A stretch of DNA of 34,823 bases from Vulcanimicrobiota bacterium (GTDB taxonomy: Bacteria > Vulcanimicrobiota > Vulcanimicrobiia > Vulcanimicrobiales > Vulcanimicrobiaceae), in contig JAFAMK010000399.1 in NCBI GenBank assembly GCA_019233415.1, forward strand, positions 1-34,823, read 5' to 3'. The translations under genes were made by a program, and so were the position numbers. Below, one piece after another: positions 7,993-17,019 of this stretch (position 1 is its first letter; every line of letters starts with the position of its first letter). Below the pieces are notes generated by a model. That model did not search any database. It saw nothing but the letters and a program-made list of their open reading frames with translations, and was not told the DNA's origin.

Positions 7993-10900
7993 ATGCAATG
8001 CGTGATCGGCGTCGAGTGCGAATATGGCGTATTTGACGGCGATTCGCAGATCGACGTTGCGACGATCATCGGCGACGTCGTATCCGCAAGCGTCGTGCCG
8101 GCGCACGCCGAATCGGCGACGCGCTTTTGGCTGCCCGACGGGCAACTCTTCATGGCGGATGGCGTGTACGCCGAGCTCGCAACGCCGCCCGAGCCAGCGG
8201 TCCATGACGTTCCGTCGCGGCTCGCCCAGGCCGTGTTTCGCAATCAGAACTGGTTTTTGGGCGCATTGGAGCGCTACTCGGCAAAAGCCGGCCGCACGCT
8301 GACTGTTCGCGGATGCTCCACGCACCTCAACATCGCGACGGCCGAGAGCCCGACCATCACGCGTCGCCTCGCGCGCGCCTTCGGGCCGCTGTTCTGCTTC
8401 ACGATGGCGGTTCCGAGCACACTGAGCTTGCTGTTCCGGCCGCGTCCCGGTCGCCTGGAGATCGCGGGACATCACATCCCCGATCCGGCGCTGCTCCGCG
8501 CGAATATCACGTTGCTCATCGGCGCCGCCGCCGCAGCACGTTCGGAACTGCTCGACGTTCCACGTTTGTCCGAGGACGCACTAGACGCCGCGCAGGTCCG
8601 GTATGGCTGGCGCTTGACCCTCGAGGCGGCAAGCCCGCAGCTGCGTGCCCGGGGCCGAAGCGCAACGCTGGTCGACAGCGCGGGACAGCAGCATCTCGCT
8701 CAAGACTACTTCGCCGCCGCGTGGCAGGCGATCGCGCCGTACCTGCGCGACGTCGTCGCCCCCACCGAAATCCGGCACGCACGGCAATACGTGTGCGGAA
8801 ACCGGACGACCGCGCTCGAGAAGCGCGTCGCACCCGCGCGTCTCGCGCGGACACGCGTGCACGCCGCGACCCTTCTGGGAGCACGAACGTTCGCGAACGC
8901 GCTGCGCACCCGGCAAGTGGCGGGACGACACTGGCGGCCGTACTTTGTTGACTGGCGCTTCATCGTGGTGCGCGCAGCGAGCGCGGCAACGACACGCTAT
9001 GTAACGATCCCGTATGCCGCATTTGGCGCGTGGGCGAGCGGAGAGCTCGACGACGAGGTCGCCCGGCAGCTTGACGCTGCGCCGCTGTGGACCCTGCGCA
9101 CGCTGCGCGACACCGACACGGTCGCTGCCTTCCAGCACGTTGATCGCGCCTCACTTGCCGCGCAACTGGAGCGCGTCGACGGGGGCAAGAAGAAGCCCAG
9201 GAAACCGCCGCCGAAGAAAAAACCGTGCTCGGTCGTGACCGACGCTGCGGGCGAGATTTGGATCTACGTTCCGACAACGCTCGATCCCGAACGCATCCGT
9301 AGCGGAACGCAAGAGCCGCCGCAAAGTGCGACGCTGGTCGCGTCCGGCGTGTTCGCGCACGACCAAACCTTCGTGAACGGTCACGTCGACCATCACGTCG
9401 CGAGCCTGGGTTTCGATTTCGCGTTTCGCCGCAATTACCGGTCGCGCATCGACTACGACGGCGTTCTAGGCCTGGGCTGGGATCACGACTACAACGTGCG
9501 TATCGTCCCGAAACAGCCCCCAAACGCCGTTCCGATCCCGGGCGGATGGGGCGAACACTACTCGCCCAATACCGCCAGCGGCGGCCTTACGTACTATCAC
9601 GGCACCGGCCGGTTAACGCAGCACGCCTTCGCCTCGTGGCAACCGTTGCAAATCCAATGGAGCGACGGCTCGTTCGATGCGATCGTATCCACGTACACGC
9701 AAAATCCCGGCGAGGAATTCGAGATCCAGCGCTATGCGGTCCTCGGGGGAACCGTTCCCGATGCCGTCAAGGGCGAGTCCGTATTCTATCGCATTCGCGG
9801 GCGCGGCGGATTGCGGATTCTGTTGAACTGTCATGGCCACATCGTTGAACGGCGCGATCGCAACCGCAATAGTATGCGCTTTAGCTACGGTGAGCCGGTT
9901 AATCCATCAACGCTCTACTCTACCTTGCAATCAATACAAGACACGGTGGGTCGCGGCTATTCGATCACCTACCGGAAAGACATCGGCAAAGTTCCTCGGA
10001 TTGACCGCATCACGGAAACCGCAGCGCTGAGCGGCCGTCCCAAGCGTTCGTGGACCTACCAGTATAACGCCGCAACCTCGGAACTCACCGGCGTAGCGCT
10101 AGTCGCAGGGAATGCCGGGACGCCGAACCTCTCGTATCGCTACCAGCGAGGCCGGCCCGGGCTGTTGACGGAGATCGTCAACCCGACCGAGTCCGTCAAT
10201 CCCATCCTGCAACGCTCGTACCTCCAAAACACTTACGCAGGCGATCGCGTCACAGCGCAGCGGGTCGGCGACCCAACGTTCGGCGTCCCCGAAAGCGGCG
10301 CGGGCGGTACATACACGATCGTACGAACGGGCAACGACGTCGTCGTCACCGACCGCGCCGGGCACGACTGGACGTACGTCCTGCGCAGCTGGGGCGATAC
10401 CGAGGTCGTCAGCGACGTCAAGGTGCGCGATGAGATCTACGACGGTGGTTTGGGCATTATGCCGGCCGATCTGGTCACCCATTACGATTACGATCAGAAC
10501 TACCACGTCAGCGACATCAGGCATCCAAGCGGCCGGAAAGAACACTTCGGATATCGTAACGCGAACGCCCAGGTCACGGAGGGCGACGAATATGACAGCG
10601 TCACGCCGAAGTACGCCCATGCCAACGACCTGGCTCGTGACGACCTCGTGTCCTACGAACTGCACCCGGCCGGAGGCGATGCACCGCTCGTCACTTCGTA
10701 CGTGTACGAGCACCTGTTCAATCAAGCAACGACCGAAACGGGGCCGCAGGGCACGACGACCTACGGCTATCTGACGCCGCCGTCGAGCAGGACCCCCGAA
10801 TACAACGGTAATCCCATTAGCATCCAACGGCCCCCGCAGGAGTTACCGGATGGCAGCAGCGTGCCCGTCGATGAGCAGTACTCGTACGGCGTCGGCGGCG

Positions 10901-13900
10901 CGGTCAACTCACATACGGACGCCGACGGGAAATTCCATTACTATAAACTCTATGCGAGCGGGCCGCTGCGTGGACTGATCTCCGCGCACAGCGTCGGAAC
11001 TCTCACCGCTGAAGCGTTCGAGTACGACCTGTTCCGCAGAGTTACGAAACGCACGGACGCGCGCGGGAACGCCTGGCAAAACGAATACGACGCGCGCGAC
11101 AACCTCGCTGCCGGAAAGGACCCTCTGTGGCAGCAGAGTCCGGATCCGGCGCCGCACTGCGAAAGTTGCACGTACGATCTGAACGATCGGTTGCAGACCC
11201 GCACCATCACCATCGTGGACGACCCGAACCCTGGGCTCACGGGTCTCACCCCAGCGGGCACGATGACGATGAAAGAGACGACGCAGTACGACGTGCTGGG
11301 CCTCAAGGTCTCCTTCGAGCAGGACGGGCGGTCAGCGTCGCCTACCGGCCGCGACGAGTTTCGCACGTGGCAATGGCGGTATGACCCCGAAGAGCGCGTG
11401 GCGCTCGCGACGACGCCACGGGCGTACGCCGGCGAGCGTCCCGATGCCCGCACACGCTACGCGTACAACGCTCGGGGGCTGACCACCGTCACGACGCAGG
11501 GAGACGGCGACCCGGCGATGGCCGTTGCGCTCAATCCATCGACGATGAGGACGGCGTACGACGAAGACGGCCGCCCGGCGATGCGCGTGAACGATTTTGC
11601 GCAAGCCTACGTGACGCGCTACGATCCGTATGGCCGCATCGCAGCAGAAGAGGGCCCCGATGGAACGATCGTGCATCGCGAGTACCGCAGCGATCGGCCC
11701 GTCCTCAAGCGCGAGTGGGTCGAGGGGCCGATCAGCGTCGCTCCCGTCGTGATCGCTGGAGCGGCCGACGTGATCCTGCAGCACGCAGACGTAACAACGG
11801 GTGCGATCCTACGGGAAGCGGAGTTGCTGGTCGACCGGAGCTATCGCATAATTCGGCGTGCAGAAAAGGTGTTCGATCCGCGTAAACGCGCCGGCATTGC
11901 CGACACGAACGTCGACGCACCAGACCTCGTGAGCGAAACGTGGTACTCCAAGGGCGGTCGCGTTTCGATGCTGGTCGACCCAGCAAAGCGGCAAACGTCA
12001 TACTCCTATGATGATGCGGGCCGCAACGATACCGTCACGCTCCCGGGGAACCATACCGTCGCACACACCTTTGATGGCTTCCTCGAACACACGGTCACCA
12101 CGACCTTCGTGCCGGACGACGGCAGCTATGTCGTGCCGCCGCTGCTGGGGCCGCGACAACCGATCGTCGTCGCCGAGACGATCACCTACGACCGGCTCGA
12201 ACGGCGTATCCGCGTCGAATCGCAAAACACAGTTACCACGTTCGCGTACAATAGCGTCGGTTCACTGCGTGCTCAAGAGTCGGCACTGGGCAGGCGTGTC
12301 TATGAATACGACCCGGCATCGCGCCGAATCAACGAGACCATAACCAACGTCCGACCCGGCACACCGGAGACGCTTCGACTTCGCTACGACTACGACCACA
12401 ACGACAACCGCGTCGCGCTGTTCGACGGCGAGCTCCGTCAGACGACGGCTACGTATGATGGGCGGAATCTCCTGATTCACTACGCACAGCCGCGACTGCC
12501 GGCGATAGAACTGGAACGTCGCAGCGACGGACTTATCGGCAAGGCCACGCGCGGAACAAGAACGGCAACGTATACGTACACCGAAACCGGGAAACCGGCG
12601 ACGATCGTGTACGCGGACGCCGGCGTCTCCACTGCCCAAATCTACGCCTACGACGGGCTGGGAAATCTGACCTGGACGCTCGACGCGAACAACCACAGCC
12701 CCGACTATCCGGTCCACGTCCTTCGTAAGCACGACTCCATCGGCCGACTTGTCCAAGAAGGCGCGATCATCGACAACATCGCCGCGGGCGTCGGTGACAT
12801 CCGGCATACAATTGACTACGAATACACGGCGGGATCCGGTTTTGAGGAGACGACGATCACCCGTCACGGTGAGACGTTCGTCTACCATGTCGGTCCGGAC
12901 AACAACTTGAAATCGATCGTGTCGAGTATTGGCGGAACGCATTCCGTCTTCGAACGGCTTCATCAGGGTCCGAACCGGAAAATCCAGACAACGCATGTCC
13001 TGGACCGGCGTGGGCAGCGCCTCGAACTGGTCGACACCCAAATCTACGACAGTGTCGGGCGCGTTTCGCGCAACGCCTTCTGGATCCGCGACGCGCTGTT
13101 CGTGCCGCACCCGGCCAGCGCGAACGATCAGCTCCTGCCGATCGCGCAGGGCGAGGACCTCCATTACGGACCGCACGGCATGATGGACGTGCGCTCGGTC
13201 CCGATGATCCTTCGGCCCGAAGAGGCGCCGGTCGTCTTGAACATCGACCCAGCGCCCGATCCTTTTGCGTTGGTCTTTGGGTATTATCGGCCGTCCGTAA
13301 CGGCGACAACTCATATACCGCTGCACCCGCCGGCCGCGATAACCTTTCAGTACGCCTACGATGGCGCAGGTCGCCTCTTATCGGAGACCGAGCAGCGCGG
13401 CGCCGAAAAGCGCGAGATCATCCGCTCGTGGGACGGGGCCAACCGCCCGTCGTTCACGAGCATGAAGGCAACGAGCTTGAATCCCAACGACGGCTCACTA
13501 ATCAGTGCAGTCGACGTGTGGCAGTACAAGTACCCCGATCCGTGGGACACGCCGCCGTGGGTTCGAAAGGATGGCGGACCGCCCGGCGGCGACGCGGTGT
13601 GGACGTTCGACGCGTCGTGGCGCCTGACGAGCGCCGTTACCCGAGTCCACCGAACGTTCGAGTACGATGCGCTCGATCGCCTTATCCATGCGCGGGTGGC
13701 TGAGGCGGGCCAGGGACACCGATATTACTATGACGGACTGGGTAGGCTGGTCGCGCGCGTGCACGACATGGTGACGAACGGACACGCATGCGACGTCTAT
13801 TTGTTCGACGGCGACACGTGCGTCGCCGAATACCGAAACGATGAAACACAGGCCCGACGCTGCTATCTATTCGACGATCGCGGCCATCTCGTTGACTGCG

Positions 13901-15309
13901 TGAACGAGGGGCGCCAACTGATCCCCCTCACGACGTTCGACGGTTCGGTCCTTGCCGTCTTCAATCGAACAACGACGCAAAACCCGCCGTTTTCACCGGC
14001 GCCGTCGATTCTCGAACGGCTGAACTTCTACTTCTACGGACTCCGATTGTTGCAAGAGACGCATAGCCTGAGCCAATTCGACGCCGAGTCGACGTATTTT
14101 GATTACTCGAGCGGTGATCCGCAGGTAAAGCCGCTGCGCGATTCGCTGATCACGATCGGGACAAACGGCAGTCGCTGGTTTGCGCTCGAACAGCTGCAAG
14201 TCAGCGGCGGGCGCTTTTTCGACTCGACGCTCGGAGCGGCGATCGCGCCGGATACGCAAGGGAGCTGGGCGGATCCCCACGCGCTCGCAAATCCGAGCGC
14301 CGGTGTCGCCGCCTACAACTCGATCGCGCTTGAGGCCACGCCCCTTGACGGTGGCGAGGTCGCCTGGAGCGCTACTAAGACGGCCGTGATAGGTATTGGA
14401 TCGGTCGTTGCCGCCGGCGCCGCGATCGCGCTGGCGCCGATCGCCGGGCCGCTGCTGCTCGTCGGGAGCGTCGTTCTTCTCGCGAGTGGGGCGTACGCCG
14501 CCTACGCGAACCGCACGCTGCACGCGATCGAAACCGGCGCCAATACATCGCTGGGCTCAATACTCCTCGCGTCGGGCGGAGACGCCGTTGGGTTGAGTGG
14601 TTTGGTCGAAGGCTATACCGGCCGCGATCTCGTCACCGGCGCAATCCTCGCGTCGGAGGACCGCAGCGCGCGCTTGGGCACTAGCATTGGCGCGGCCGTT
14701 ACTGTCGTCGCGGGAAAACCAGCCACGCGCCTTGGCGCCCGCATGGCCGACACGCTCTCGCGCAGCGTTAGTGCGTGGTGGGCGATGCGGGCTGCCATCC
14801 ACGTAAAGCTAAATGTGCCGGGCCTGGTCGAGCTGACGCGTGAGGAGGCTGAAGGCATCGTCGGCGCCGCTGGGCGGCCGTCATCGCGGACGGCGATGCT
14901 CGACGTTATCCGGCAGCTCTTGCGCACAAAGCCGGAACGCGTTTTTGCAGCCAAGTACGACGTCAACATGTGGGAAGCACCCGAGAGTTCGCCGCTGAAC
15001 GCCGTCGGAATCGAACGCAATGCAAAATGGTTCTGGCGTGAGCTGCTGCGTGATCATCCCGAGCTGTTTAGCAAGACGAACAAAGCCTTGATCAAGAAGG
15101 GCCTCTCGCCCGTGGTCGATGGGCAATGGTGCAAGCACTTCGAGTGGCATCGTTATTTCATGGATGAGACGATTCATCACCACCATATCGAGCATGGACC
15201 CATGGCTACCCCGTTGCCGGCGGGGGCTCATCAAATGTTCTACCTCGAGCTGCACCCCTTGATGCGCCCGCTCGAAGACGTCGCGGCTGGACGCTGGCCG
15301 AAGAGCTGA
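7993..15309 (+). CDS. Giant Rhs/YD-repeat polymorphic toxin: N-terminal Dop/PafA-like amidoligase-type domain + YD repeats + C-terminal HNH-type nuclease toxin
   Basis: N-term IGVECEYGVF...FWLPDGQLFMADGVYAELATPPEP...GCSTHLNI; Lys/Pro linker GGKKKPRKPPPKKK; many YDxxGR/YxYDxxG repeats; C-term WFWRELLRDHPELFSKTNKALIKKGLSPVVDGQW...HHHHIEHGPMATPLPAGAHQMFYLELHP. Confidence 0.85.
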   Translation: MQCVIGVECEYGVFDGDSQIDVATIIGDVVSASVVPAHAESATRFWLPDGQLFMADGVYAELATPPEPAVHDVPSRLAQAVFRNQNWFLGALERYSAKAGRTLTVRGCSTHLNIATAESPTITRRLARAFGPLFCFTMAVPSTLSLLFRPRPGRLEIAGHHIPDPALLRANITLLIGAAAAARSELLDVPRLSEDALDAAQVRYGWRLTLEAASPQLRARGRSATLVDSAGQQHLAQDYFAAAWQAIAPYLRDVVAPTEIRHARQYVCGNRTTALEKRVAPARLARTRVHAATLLGARTFANALRTRQVAGRHWRPYFVDWRFIVVRAASAATTRYVTIPYAAFGAWASGELDDEVARQLDAAPLWTLRTLRDTDTVAAFQHVDRASLAAQLERVDGGKKKPRKPPPKKKPCSVVTDAAGEIWIYVPTTLDPERIRSGTQEPPQSATLVASGVFAHDQTFVNGHVDHHVASLGFDFAFRRNYRSRIDYDGVLGLGWDHDYNVRIVPKQPPNAVPIPGGWGEHYSPNTASGGLTYYHGTGRLTQHAFASWQPLQIQWSDGSFDAIVSTYTQNPGEEFEIQRYAVLGGTVPDAVKGESVFYRIRGRGGLRILLNCHGHIVERRDRNRNSMRFSYGEPVNPSTLYSTLQSIQDTVGRGYSITYRKDIGKVPRIDRITETAALSGRPKRSWTYQYNAATSELTGVALVAGNAGTPNLSYRYQRGRPGLLTEIVNPTESVNPILQRSYLQNTYAGDRVTAQRVGDPTFGVPESGAGGTYTIVRTGNDVVVTDRAGHDWTYVLRSWGDTEVVSDVKVRDEIYDGGLGIMPADLVTHYDYDQNYHVSDIRHPSGRKEHFGYRNANAQVTEGDEYDSVTPKYAHANDLARDDLVSYELHPAGGDAPLVTSYVYEHLFNQATTETGPQGTTTYGYLTPPSSRTPEYNGNPISIQRPPQELPDGSSVPVDEQYSYGVGGAVNSHTDADGKFHYYKLYASGPLRGLISAHSVGTLTAEAFEYDLFRRVTKRTDARGNAWQNEYDARDNLAAGKDPLWQQSPDPAPHCESCTYDLNDRLQTRTITIVDDPNPGLTGLTPAGTMTMKETTQYDVLGLKVSFEQDGRSASPTGRDEFRTWQWRYDPEERVALATTPRAYAGERPDARTRYAYNARGLTTVTTQGDGDPAMAVALNPSTMRTAYDEDGRPAMRVNDFAQAYVTRYDPYGRIAAEEGPDGTIVHREYRSDRPVLKREWVEGPISVAPVVIAGAADVILQHADVTTGAILREAELLVDRSYRIIRRAEKVFDPRKRAGIADTNVDAPDLVSETWYSKGGRVSMLVDPAKRQTSYSYDDAGRNDTVTLPGNHTVAHTFDGFLEHTVTTTFVPDDGSYVVPPLLGPRQPIVVAETITYDRLERRIRVESQNTVTTFAYNSVGSLRAQESALGRRVYEYDPASRRINETITNVRPGTPETLRLRYDYDHNDNRVALFDGELRQTTATYDGRNLLIHYAQPRLPAIELERRSDGLIGKATRGTRTATYTYTETGKPATIVYADAGVSTAQIYAYDGLGNLTWTLDANNHSPDYPVHVLRKHDSIGRLVQEGAIIDNIAAGVGDIRHTIDYEYTAGSGFEETTITRHGETFVYHVGPDNNLKSIVSSIGGTHSVFERLHQGPNRKIQTTHVLDRRGQRLELVDTQIYDSVGRVSRNAFWIRDALFVPHPASANDQLLPIAQGEDLHYGPHGMMDVRSVPMILRPEEAPVVLNIDPAPDPFALVFGYYRPSVTATTHIPLHPPAAITFQYAYDGAGRLLSETEQRGAEKREIIRSWDGANRPSFTSMKATSLNPNDGSLISAVDVWQYKYPDPWDTPPWVRKDGGPPGGDAVWTFDASWRLTSAVTRVHRTFEYDALDRLIHARVAEAGQGHRYYYDGLGRLVARVHDMVTNGHACDVYLFDGDTCVAEYRNDETQARRCYLFDDRGHLVDCVNEGRQLIPLTTFDGSVLAVFNRTTTQNPPFSPAPSILERLNFYFYGLRLLQETHSLSQFDAESTYFDYSSGDPQVKPLRDSLITIGTNGSRWFALEQLQVSGGRFFDSTLGAAIAPDTQGSWADPHALANPSAGVAAYNSIALEATPLDGGEVAWSATKTAVIGIGSVVAAGAAIALAPIAGPLLLVGSVVLLASGAYAAYANRTLHAIETGANTSLGSILLASGGDAVGLSGLVEGYTGRDLVTGAILASEDRSARLGTSIGAAVTVVAGKPATRLGARMADTLSRSVSAWWAMRAAIHVKLNVPGLVELTREEAEGIVGAAGRPSSRTAMLDVIRQLLRTKPERVFAAKYDVNMWEAPESSPLNAVGIERNAKWFWRELLRDHPELFSKTNKALIKKGLSPVVDGQWCKHFEWHRYFMDETIHHHHIEHGPMATPLPAGAHQMFYLELHPLMRPLEDVAAGRWPKS

Positions 15310-15485
15310 CCGTCGCAACGTGGTTAACGCACGGCATCGCCGGCTCGGTCGACCGCTTACAGGTCTTGATTCCGCTTAGGGAGGATATTAATACGTTGTT
15401 GGAGCCCCGCAACCGTGACAAAGCGCGGCAAAGCCTTATCGCCGGCCTCAAGGCGAGTAGCGCGCAGCAACTCGATCAGGCGTAG

Positions 15486-15514
15486 CAGCGAGAATCGCGC
15501 ACACATCAGGTAGA
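15486..15514. repeat. Right imperfect direct repeat flanking the Rhs island
   Basis: 26/29 match to 5496-5524; on the minus strand reads ATG TGT GCG CGA TTC TCG CTG (MCARFSL), like the SRAP start. Confidence 0.6.
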
Positions 15515-15910
15515 ACGCTCAGCTCGACGACGTGCCGCACCGAGTTCTCGGCGCACATCGGCCGCGGCTGACGCAATGACGTCTGGGGCCCGTTCGATCG
15601 CCTTCAGCAGAATGCGAGCCGGGAGGTCCGGGATCGCGCGATGCTGCTCCCACTGCTGAACGGTTCGCGCACTCAGACTGAACCGGTGCGCAAACTCGAT
15701 CTGCGATAGCTGAAGCTTCTGACGAATCGCTCGCACGTCCGGGACCGGCACGTCGTAGCTGTTCCCGCCGACGTGTGCGCGAAACCGCGTGTAACGCCCG
15801 GTGAGTCCGAGCGCGCGCTTTTCGGCAGCAGCTTCGGCGTTGATCTCTGCGCGGCTTTTCTTTCCGAGCCGCGACCAATCGACGTGCGGGTCACGTTCAT
15901 TCGAGGGCAT
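15506..15910 (-). CDS. XRE-type HTH antitoxin
   Basis: IRQKLQLSQIEFAHRFSLSARTVQQWEQHRAIPDLPARILLKAIE helix-turn-helix; adjacent to a BrnT-like gene. Confidence 0.8.
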   Translation of the reverse strand: MPSNERDPHVDWSRLGKKSRAEINAEAAAEKRALGLTGRYTRFRAHVGGNSYDVPVPDVRAIRQKLQLSQIEFAHRFSLSARTVQQWEQHRAIPDLPARILLKAIERAPDVIASAAADVRRELGAARRRAERST

Positions 15911-16204
15911 ACGTCACCATGAAGTCGGCGATGTCGTCGTCATCGGCTTCGAACGCGCTGATGATACGTTTCCGACTCCGCGAGGCGTATACACGACGCT
16001 GATGTAGGCAGGCCCGAGCATGCCGGTCGCGACGACTCGCTCTTCGTCCAGGCCGGAATGCCGCTCGTCCCACCGCTCGACGTAGCGGTCGGACTCCAGG
16101 ACGCGCCGTGCCGCATGGAAGTCGAAGCCACTACGCGCCATGCGATCCGCACTCTTTGCTTCCGACCACTCGTAGCCGTCATCGCGATAGTCATCCTCGT
16201 CCAA
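15897..16204 (-). pseudogene. brnT: BrnT-family toxin with apparent 1-nt frameshift near 15975
   Basis: YEWSEAKSADRMARSGFDFHAARRVLE...ERWDERHSGLDEERVVATGML...ISVVYTPRGV; the conserved continuation RKRIISAFEADDDDIADFMVTYALE is in another frame. Intact-frame ORF is 15914-16204. Confidence 0.65.
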
Positions 16205-16329
16205 GAGAGCATATCCCCAATCAACGTATACGTCAATGACGGATAGTGCCCGTGAGGGGCGAGCCCTAGTTCTGGGGTCCTGAAAGGCTCGCGAAATCGG
16301 CGGCCGCCAGAGGGGGTACTGCCCTCGGT

Positions 16330-17019
16330 ATGGGGGTCACCCGTATCGTTGTTGCGGAGGACGACGTGCCGATCCGCGATCTGCTCGTGCACCATCTCGA
16401 AGGGGTGGGGTTCGTTTGCGAGTCGGCGCCGGATGGGCCGGCGGCGCTGCGGCTGGCGCGGAGCGGAGCGGATGTGCTGTTGCTCGATCTTGGGTTGCCG
16501 GTTCTTGACGGGTTCGAAGTTGTGCGGGTGTTGCGGCGCGAGGGCAGGGACGTGCCGATCCTCGTGCTGACGGCGCGTTCCGAGGAGATCGACCGCGTCG
16601 TCGGGCTCGAATTGGGCGCTGACGACTACGTTGGCAAGCCGTTTAGTCCGCGCGAAGTCGTCGCGCGGGTGCGCGCGCTGGCGCGGCGTGCGCGGCTAGC
16701 GTCGAACACCGCGCCGGTCGTGCTGACGTACGACCGGTTGGAGATCGACCAGGCCGCGCGTGAGGCGCGGGTCGACGGGGTCGCGGTCGGGCTGAAGCCG
16801 CGGGAGTTTGCGCTGCTGCTGGAGTTGGCGGCGAATCCCGGGGTCGCGCTGTCGCGTGCGTCGCTGCTGGCGCGGGTTTGGGGCTATGACTTCGAGGGCG
16901 ACGCGCGGACGGTCGACGTGCACGTGCGGCGGCTGCGGGCGAAGCTCGAAGACGGCGCGCAGCTGCCGCCGCTCGTTACGACGGTTCATGGGTTTGGTTA
17001 CAAATTCACCCGCGCCTGA
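16330..17019 (+). CDS. OmpR/PhoB-family response regulator
   Basis: VVAEDDVPIRDLL, DVLLLDLGLPVLDGFEV, LTARSEE, GADDYVGKPF; C-terminal winged helix ending TVHGFGYKF. Confidence 0.93.
   Translation: MGVTRIVVAEDDVPIRDLLVHHLEGVGFVCESAPDGPAALRLARSGADVLLLDLGLPVLDGFEVVRVLRREGRDVPILVLTARSEEIDRVVGLELGADDYVGKPFSPREVVARVRALARRARLASNTAPVVLTYDRLEIDQAAREARVDGVAVGLKPREFALLLELAANPGVALSRASLLARVWGYDFEGDARTVDVHVRRLRAKLEDGAQLPPLVTTVHGFGYKFTRA

Larger units (their letters stand above)
5496..15514. mobile_element. Putative accessory (Rhs) island bounded by imperfect direct repeats
   Basis: Flanking direct repeats, visibly lower GC and different codon usage inside, Rhs cargo. No integrase or transposase seen inside. 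Confidence 0.45.

Noticed and set aside
12262-13326. 354-aa minus-strand ORF inside the Rhs gene
   Set aside because: Antisense to YD repeats with no recognisable motif.
5496-15514. Island as a prophage or ICE
   Set aside because: No integrase, transposase, structural phage or conjugation genes found between the repeats; only an att-like pair can be supported.
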